Source: VFMC01 sp031400715
GTDB lineage: Bacteria; Actinomycetota; Acidimicrobiia; Acidimicrobiales; Ilumatobacteraceae
Direction of reading: 5' to 3'
Length of the DNA: 26,777 bases
Assembly (NCBI GenBank): GCA_031400715.1
Contig: JANNQK010000169.1
Coordinates: 1 to 26,777, forward strand
In this document: piece by piece, positions 23,383 through 26,777 of the stretch
Position numbering within the stretch: position 1 is the stretch's first letter
How the letters are laid out: every line of letters starts with the position of its first letter
Notes under the pieces: model-generated
Databases searched by the model: none
What the model was told of the DNA's origin: nothing
What the model saw: only the letters and a program-made list of their open reading frames with translations
Translations under genes and position numbers: made by a program

Positions 23383-23853
23383 TCAGTGCCCGGCGAGGCT
23401 GACGGCTTCGATCACCGTTCGCACCCGTTGTTGTTGAACGATCGCATTTCGCTCGAAGAAGCGAGCGCTCGCTGTCGCGATGAACCGCCCGCCGGGGGCA
23501 GTCGACACGAAGTCCATCGACCAGGTGTAGAGGGTTCCTTCCGGACATGGTTCGAACAGATGTGTCGCAACGGCGACCACGGGTCGCCCGGGTTTGATCG
23601 ATCGGAACGCCATCCGGCTGCCCGGCTCCCAGGCGATCGTCTCGCTCGTCACGGTGACCGGTATGCCGAGCATCTTCATGCGGATGCGGTTGCTGACACC
23701 GAGCCCCATCATCCCGCCCTCGGGTTCGTAGCTCACGACGGCGGGGTCGATGACGGGGGCGGTCGACGGATCCGCGAGGAACCCGAACACTCGAGCCGGC
23801 GTCGCCTTGATTCGCGTCGTCACCGAGAAGGCGGTCTTCATCGTGGTCGTCAC
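23383..23853 (-). CDS. SRPBCC (polyketide cyclase/START-like) family protein
   Basis: A 156-aa protein with the SRPBCC fold: an N-terminal strand and helix (FSVTTRIKATPARVFGFLAD), the central strands including SETIAWEPGSRMAFRS, and a long C-terminal helix. Such small helix-grip proteins bind hydrophobic ligands; the ligand here is unknown. The start is either GTG at 23853, which has GAGAGGA only one base upstream, or ATG at 23841, 13 bases from the same site; neither spacing is ideal. It reads toward the cyclase gene and is divergent from the TIR gene. Confidence 0.78.
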   Translation of the reverse strand: MTTTMKTAFSVTTRIKATPARVFGFLADPSTAPVIDPAVVSYEPEGGMMGLGVSNRIRMKMLGIPVTVTSETIAWEPGSRMAFRSIKPGRPVVAVATHLFEPCPEGTLYTWSMDFVSTAPGGRFIATASARFFERNAIVQQQRVRTVIEAVSLAGH

Positions 23854-24017
23854 TTCCTCTCAGCGGTGCACTCGGTGTGGGGTCGCCGGGGACAGTCTGC
23901 CGCGGTCCGACCTCGCCATCGACCGACGCCTCGCGGACTCAGCCTGCCGGCCGAGCCAGACGGTGAGAGAATGCTCGCCAGCGACGATTCGTGCAATCTC
24001 GAATTGGCGAATGCAGC

Positions 24018-24023
24018 TACTGT
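24018..24023 (+). promoter_or_regulatory. -10 box (TACTGT) of the TIR-nSTAND operon
   Basis: TACTGT fits TAnnnT and lies 41 bases before the GTG at 24065, leaving a leader of about 35 bases that contains the G-rich ribosome site near 24054-24058. No -35 consensus is obvious. Confidence 0.35.
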
Positions 24024-24064
24024 CTCGACCGCCTGGGGATCGGACCAGGGGGTGGGGGATCAGA

Positions 24065-25696
24065 GTGAAGGTGTTCTTGAGCTACGCCCGCCGCGACACC
24101 GAGCTGGTTGCGTCGCTGCAGGCCGATCTGGAGCGTTTCGGCCACGAGGTGTGGCGGGATGTGAAGATCGTCGGTGGGCAGGACTGGTGGGACCGGATCT
24201 GCGAGCGACTGCGGGGATGTGATCTCGTGGTGTTCGCCACCAGCCCGGCCTCGGTGCGGTCCCGTTACTGCGAGATCGAACTGCAGTACGCGCAAGCGCA
24301 GGAGCGGCCGCTGTTGCCGCTGATGATCGTGGAGACGCCGATCGGATCGGCGCCAGGGCCGGTGCAGACGAAGAACGTGGTGCAGTACCAGGACAGAGGC
24401 CACGAATCGGTCGTCGCACTCGCCGCAGCACTGGCGTTCGTGCCGCCCTCGTCGCCGTTGCCAGCCGTACTGCCGGTGCAGCCCGACGCGCCGATGGGCG
24501 ACATCCCGAGTCTGCGGAACCGGATCGTCGTGCCCGATCAGTTGGATGAGCCAGAGCAACTCGATCTGGTGCAGGTGCTGCGGCGGTTGTGTGACGGCGG
24601 CGAGGACATTGCATACGACCTCGCACGGCTGATGCGCGGGCGGCACAGTCTGTTCGAGTCGGTGGCGCGTGACCTGGACGAGTTGCTCGACAAGGCGAAT
24701 GATTCGGGCGTCGTCGGATCCGAGGGCCGCAGACTGATCAAGTCGCTTTCGACACAGATCGATCAGAACAGGCTCACCCCGATTCTCGGCGTCGCGTTGA
24801 CCGACTCGCTCGTTGGGAGCCGTCGCAACATGGCTCGATCGCTCGCAAAGGAGTTCGAGTTCCCGTTGGCCGAACATCTTCAGGACGACCTTCCGCAGGT
24901 CGCCCAATTCGTGCGTGTGACGGCTGGGAGCCTGACGCTGCGAGAACGGTTGCGGGCGTTTCTGGACAATCAGCTGAGAGGCGCCCTCAGTCCGGATGCG
25001 GCGGAGGCGGGGCTCGATCTCGACGAGTTGTTCAACGTGGTGTGGGATGCGCGCGACCGAACGGTTCCGGACCCTCACGAGATGCTGGCCAATCTGGGTT
25101 GCACGATCTACGTGACGGCGCACCCGTCGGAGGTGCTCGAACATGCCTTGACCGCTGCGGGCAGGCAGCCCGTGACCGAGGTGTGCCGGTGGAAGCTCGA
25201 CGTGACCGACGAGGACTGGCCCCCGTCACCGTTCGACACGAACGACGGGATGCCGTTCCGTCCGTCCGCGGAACAGCCGTTGGTGTTCCACGTGTTCGGT
25301 CTGCTGAAGTGGCCGGACACACTGGTGGTGACCGAGGACGACTACTTCAAGTTCTTGATCGGGGTCACCAGCCAGCGCGACACGAAGATTCCTCCGGTCG
25401 TACGCAGCGCGCTGGCAGATTCGGCCCTGCTGGTACTGGGGTTCAGGCTCGACGACTGGGATTTTCGGACGTTGTGGCAGGCGCTGGTGAGCCAGGAAGG
25501 GAACCGGCGGCTGAAGAACTACAAGCACATTGCGGCGCAGGTCGATCCGTCCGGGACCGTGGTGTCGTCGAGCGCCACCCGGCACTACTTGAGCGAGACG
25601 TTCGGCCGGGACAGCACTCCGTCGCTCGACATGTTCTGGGGTTCGGTCGATGATTTCACTGCTGCGTTGTTCGCCGAACGTGGTCGGCCGGGATGA
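24065..25696 (+). CDS. TIR-domain protein with degenerate SIR2-like domain
   Basis: A 543-aa protein. Residues 1-120 are a TIR domain: VKVFLSYARRD, GGQDWWDRI, a hydrophobic strand (LVVFATSP) and SRYCEIEL, where E72 is in the position of the catalytic glutamate of NAD-cleaving TIRs. Residues about 160-220 are a helical linker. Residues about 232-480 resemble the SIR2_2 fold: RLTPILG, VFHVFGLLKWPDTLVVTED, DDY and LLVLGFRLDDWDFR, but the NAD-binding Gly-Ala-Gly, Thr-Asn-x-Asp and His-Gly motifs are replaced. The GTG at 24065 starts the first TIR strand and has a G-rich ribosome site (GGGGG, 6 bases upstream). Its stop overlaps the next gene's ATG, so it is co-translated with an nSTAND NTPase. 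A role in anti-phage defence or cell-death signalling is inferred. Confidence 0.85.
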   Translation: MKVFLSYARRDTELVASLQADLERFGHEVWRDVKIVGGQDWWDRICERLRGCDLVVFATSPASVRSRYCEIELQYAQAQERPLLPLMIVETPIGSAPGPVQTKNVVQYQDRGHESVVALAAALAFVPPSSPLPAVLPVQPDAPMGDIPSLRNRIVVPDQLDEPEQLDLVQVLRRLCDGGEDIAYDLARLMRGRHSLFESVARDLDELLDKANDSGVVGSEGRRLIKSLSTQIDQNRLTPILGVALTDSLVGSRRNMARSLAKEFEFPLAEHLQDDLPQVAQFVRVTAGSLTLRERLRAFLDNQLRGALSPDAAEAGLDLDELFNVVWDARDRTVPDPHEMLANLGCTIYVTAHPSEVLEHALTAAGRQPVTEVCRWKLDVTDEDWPPSPFDTNDGMPFRPSAEQPLVFHVFGLLKWPDTLVVTEDDYFKFLIGVTSQRDTKIPPVVRSALADSALLVLGFRLDDWDFRTLWQALVSQEGNRRLKNYKHIAAQVDPSGTVVSSSATRHYLSETFGRDSTPSLDMFWGSVDDFTAALFAERGRPG

Positions 25697-26777
25697 GCGA
25701 TGTCACCGCTGGGGCGGACGTCGAGGTGAGGACGAATCCGTACGTCGGTCCGCGTTCGCTGCGGTTCGGTGAGCGGGTCCACGGGCGCGATCGCGAACTC
25801 GATCAGCTACGCGACGCAGTCGTTGCCGATCGGATCGTGCTGCTGTACTCCCCGTCGGGTGCCGGCAAGTCATCGCTCCTGGAAGCCGGGTTGAGGCCAG
25901 CTCTCGAAGCGAGGGGCTTCTTCGTTGCTCCGACCATCCGTGTGAGCCAGGACGTGGCCGGCAACCGGTACGCACTGAGCGCAATGCTGTCGTTGGAGGA
26001 GGCACTCCCAGCTGAGAGTCGCCGCGGCTCCGAGGCCTTGAGTGCGTTGACGCTCGCCCAGTACGTGTCCGGCGAGGCGCTGTCGAGCCTGCATCCCGAC
26101 ACGGAGATCTGCCTGATCTTCGACCAGTTCGAAGAGGTGTTCACGCTCGACCCGGTCGACATCGCGGCGAAGGCCCTGTTCTTCGAACAACTCGGTGAAC
26201 TGCTCCGCGACCGCAGCGTCTGGGTCGTGATCGCGATGCGCGAGGACTACATCGCGCGTCTCGACCCGTACCTCGAGACGTTTCCGCGACGGTTGGCGAC
26301 CCGGTTGCGTCTCGACTTCCTCGACGAACGCGCTGCATTGGCGGCCGTACGCAACCCGGCTGCGACGATGGGTGTGCAGTTCACCGATGAAGCGGCTCAT
26401 TCGCTCGTGGACGACCTGCGCACCGTGATCGTGACGAGGGGCGGTGCGCCGACCCGCATGACTGGGCCGTACGTGGAGCCCGTTCAACTGCAGGTGGTGT
26501 GCAGCCAGCTGTGGTCGCGGCTTCCACCGACGGTGACGATGGTGACCAAGGTGGACATCGAGCAGTACGCGGACACCGATAATGCTCTCGCCCACTTCTA
26601 CACCGACCAGATCGCCCGGGTGGCGGCCGAGACGAACACCTCGGAGCGCTCGATCCGAGACTGGTTCGAGCAACGCCTGATCACTCCCAACGGTTTCCGG
26701 GCACAGACGTTCGACTTCCCTGGCGCTCACGGCCTCGACGTCCTCGATGCGTTGGAGGATGCCTACCTCATCCGTGC
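25693..26777 (+). CDS. nSTAND-type NTPase, N-terminal part (runs off window)
   Basis: The first 361 residues of a larger protein; the reading frame is open to the window edge. The ATG at 25693 overlaps the TIR gene stop as ATGA. It begins with the typical NPYVGPRSLRF motif and H-GRDREL of nSTAND1 proteins, then Walker A YSPSGAGKSSLLEAG (G56-K59-S60) and Walker B CLIFDQFEE (D144). A following REDYIARLDPY and an arginine-rich RLATRLRLDFL match the STAND sensor region. In relatives the missing C-terminus carries WD40 or other repeats that sense a trigger. The expected role is an ATP-dependent switch that oligomerises on detecting infection or stress and activates the coupled TIR protein (inference). 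Confidence 0.87.
   Translation, partial: MSDVTAGADVEVRTNPYVGPRSLRFGERVHGRDRELDQLRDAVVADRIVLLYSPSGAGKSSLLEAGLRPALEARGFFVAPTIRVSQDVAGNRYALSAMLSLEEALPAESRRGSEALSALTLAQYVSGEALSSLHPDTEICLIFDQFEEVFTLDPVDIAAKALFFEQLGELLRDRSVWVVIAMREDYIARLDPYLETFPRRLATRLRLDFLDERAALAAVRNPAATMGVQFTDEAAHSLVDDLRTVIVTRGGAPTRMTGPYVEPVQLQVVCSQLWSRLPPTVTMVTKVDIEQYADTDNALAHFYTDQIARVAAETNTSERSIRDWFEQRLITPNGFRAQTFDFPGAHGLDVLDALEDAYLIR

Noticed and set aside
23320..23548. N-terminal extension of the cyclase protein to 23548
   Set aside because: It overlaps the SRPBCC gene in another frame, is Arg-rich without motif, and cyclase homology begins right after 23320.
23750..24064. Upstream extension of the TIR protein
   Set aside because: This part is antisense to the SRPBCC gene and its promoter region; the TIR strand starts exactly at the GTG at 24065.
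1..26777. CRISPR array, rRNA or transposase genes
   Set aside because: No regularly spaced repeats, no rRNA-like stretches and no transposase or integrase motifs were seen on either strand.

Overview
The window is GC-rich DNA whose gene content points to an actinomycete: two GAF-ANTAR proteins, a DUF2510 protein, an FdxA-like ferredoxin, a FadD15-like acyl-CoA ligase, many GTG starts, and several -10 boxes (TAnnnT) placed six or seven bases before a start codon, as in leaderless transcripts. The secreted-protein domains fit Acidimicrobiia (Ilumatobacter-like), but that rank is inference. All functions below come from motif reading, without database searches.

Layout. (1) 1-5962, minus strand: a six-gene run, STAS protein, ferredoxin, two-TM membrane protein, two GAF-ANTAR regulators and a Ca2+-type P-type ATPase, closed by a strong hairpin at 4-43. 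The first five genes overlap or nearly touch. The mix of a CtpF-like pump, an FdxA-like ferredoxin and GAF regulators recalls mycobacterial hypoxia/dormancy genes. (2) 6136-8766: a flippase/LPG-synthase-like membrane protein, divergent from a 29-codon leaderless ORF coupled by ATGA to a GNAT-AAA+ fusion. (3) 9053-11804: two convergent secreted proteins. (4) 11876-12456: a patchwork of gene pieces, including a 251-bp copy of part of the large cyclase gene 7.8 kb away, one copy of a 108-bp repeat whose partner lies at 8791, and an NHL-repeat fragment. (5) 12608-14811: a pyruvate-kinase-superfamily protein coupled to a 71-residue protein. (6) 15344-17801: an acyl-CoA synthetase overlapping a Pat-like acetyltransferase. 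(7) 18517-23853: a DUF2510 membrane protein, a 1392-residue protein with two cyclase domains, a P-loop ATPase and TPRs (the domain order of soluble adenylyl cyclase), and an SRPBCC protein. (8) 24065 to the right edge, plus strand: a TIR protein with a degenerate SIR2-like domain, coupled by ATGA to an nSTAND-type NTPase that runs off the window. This pair looks like an NAD-targeting abortive-infection or signalling module and is the best candidate for an undescribed system.

Longer stretches where no gene could be supported are 8767-9052, 10943-11213, 14812-15343 and most of 17831-18487.
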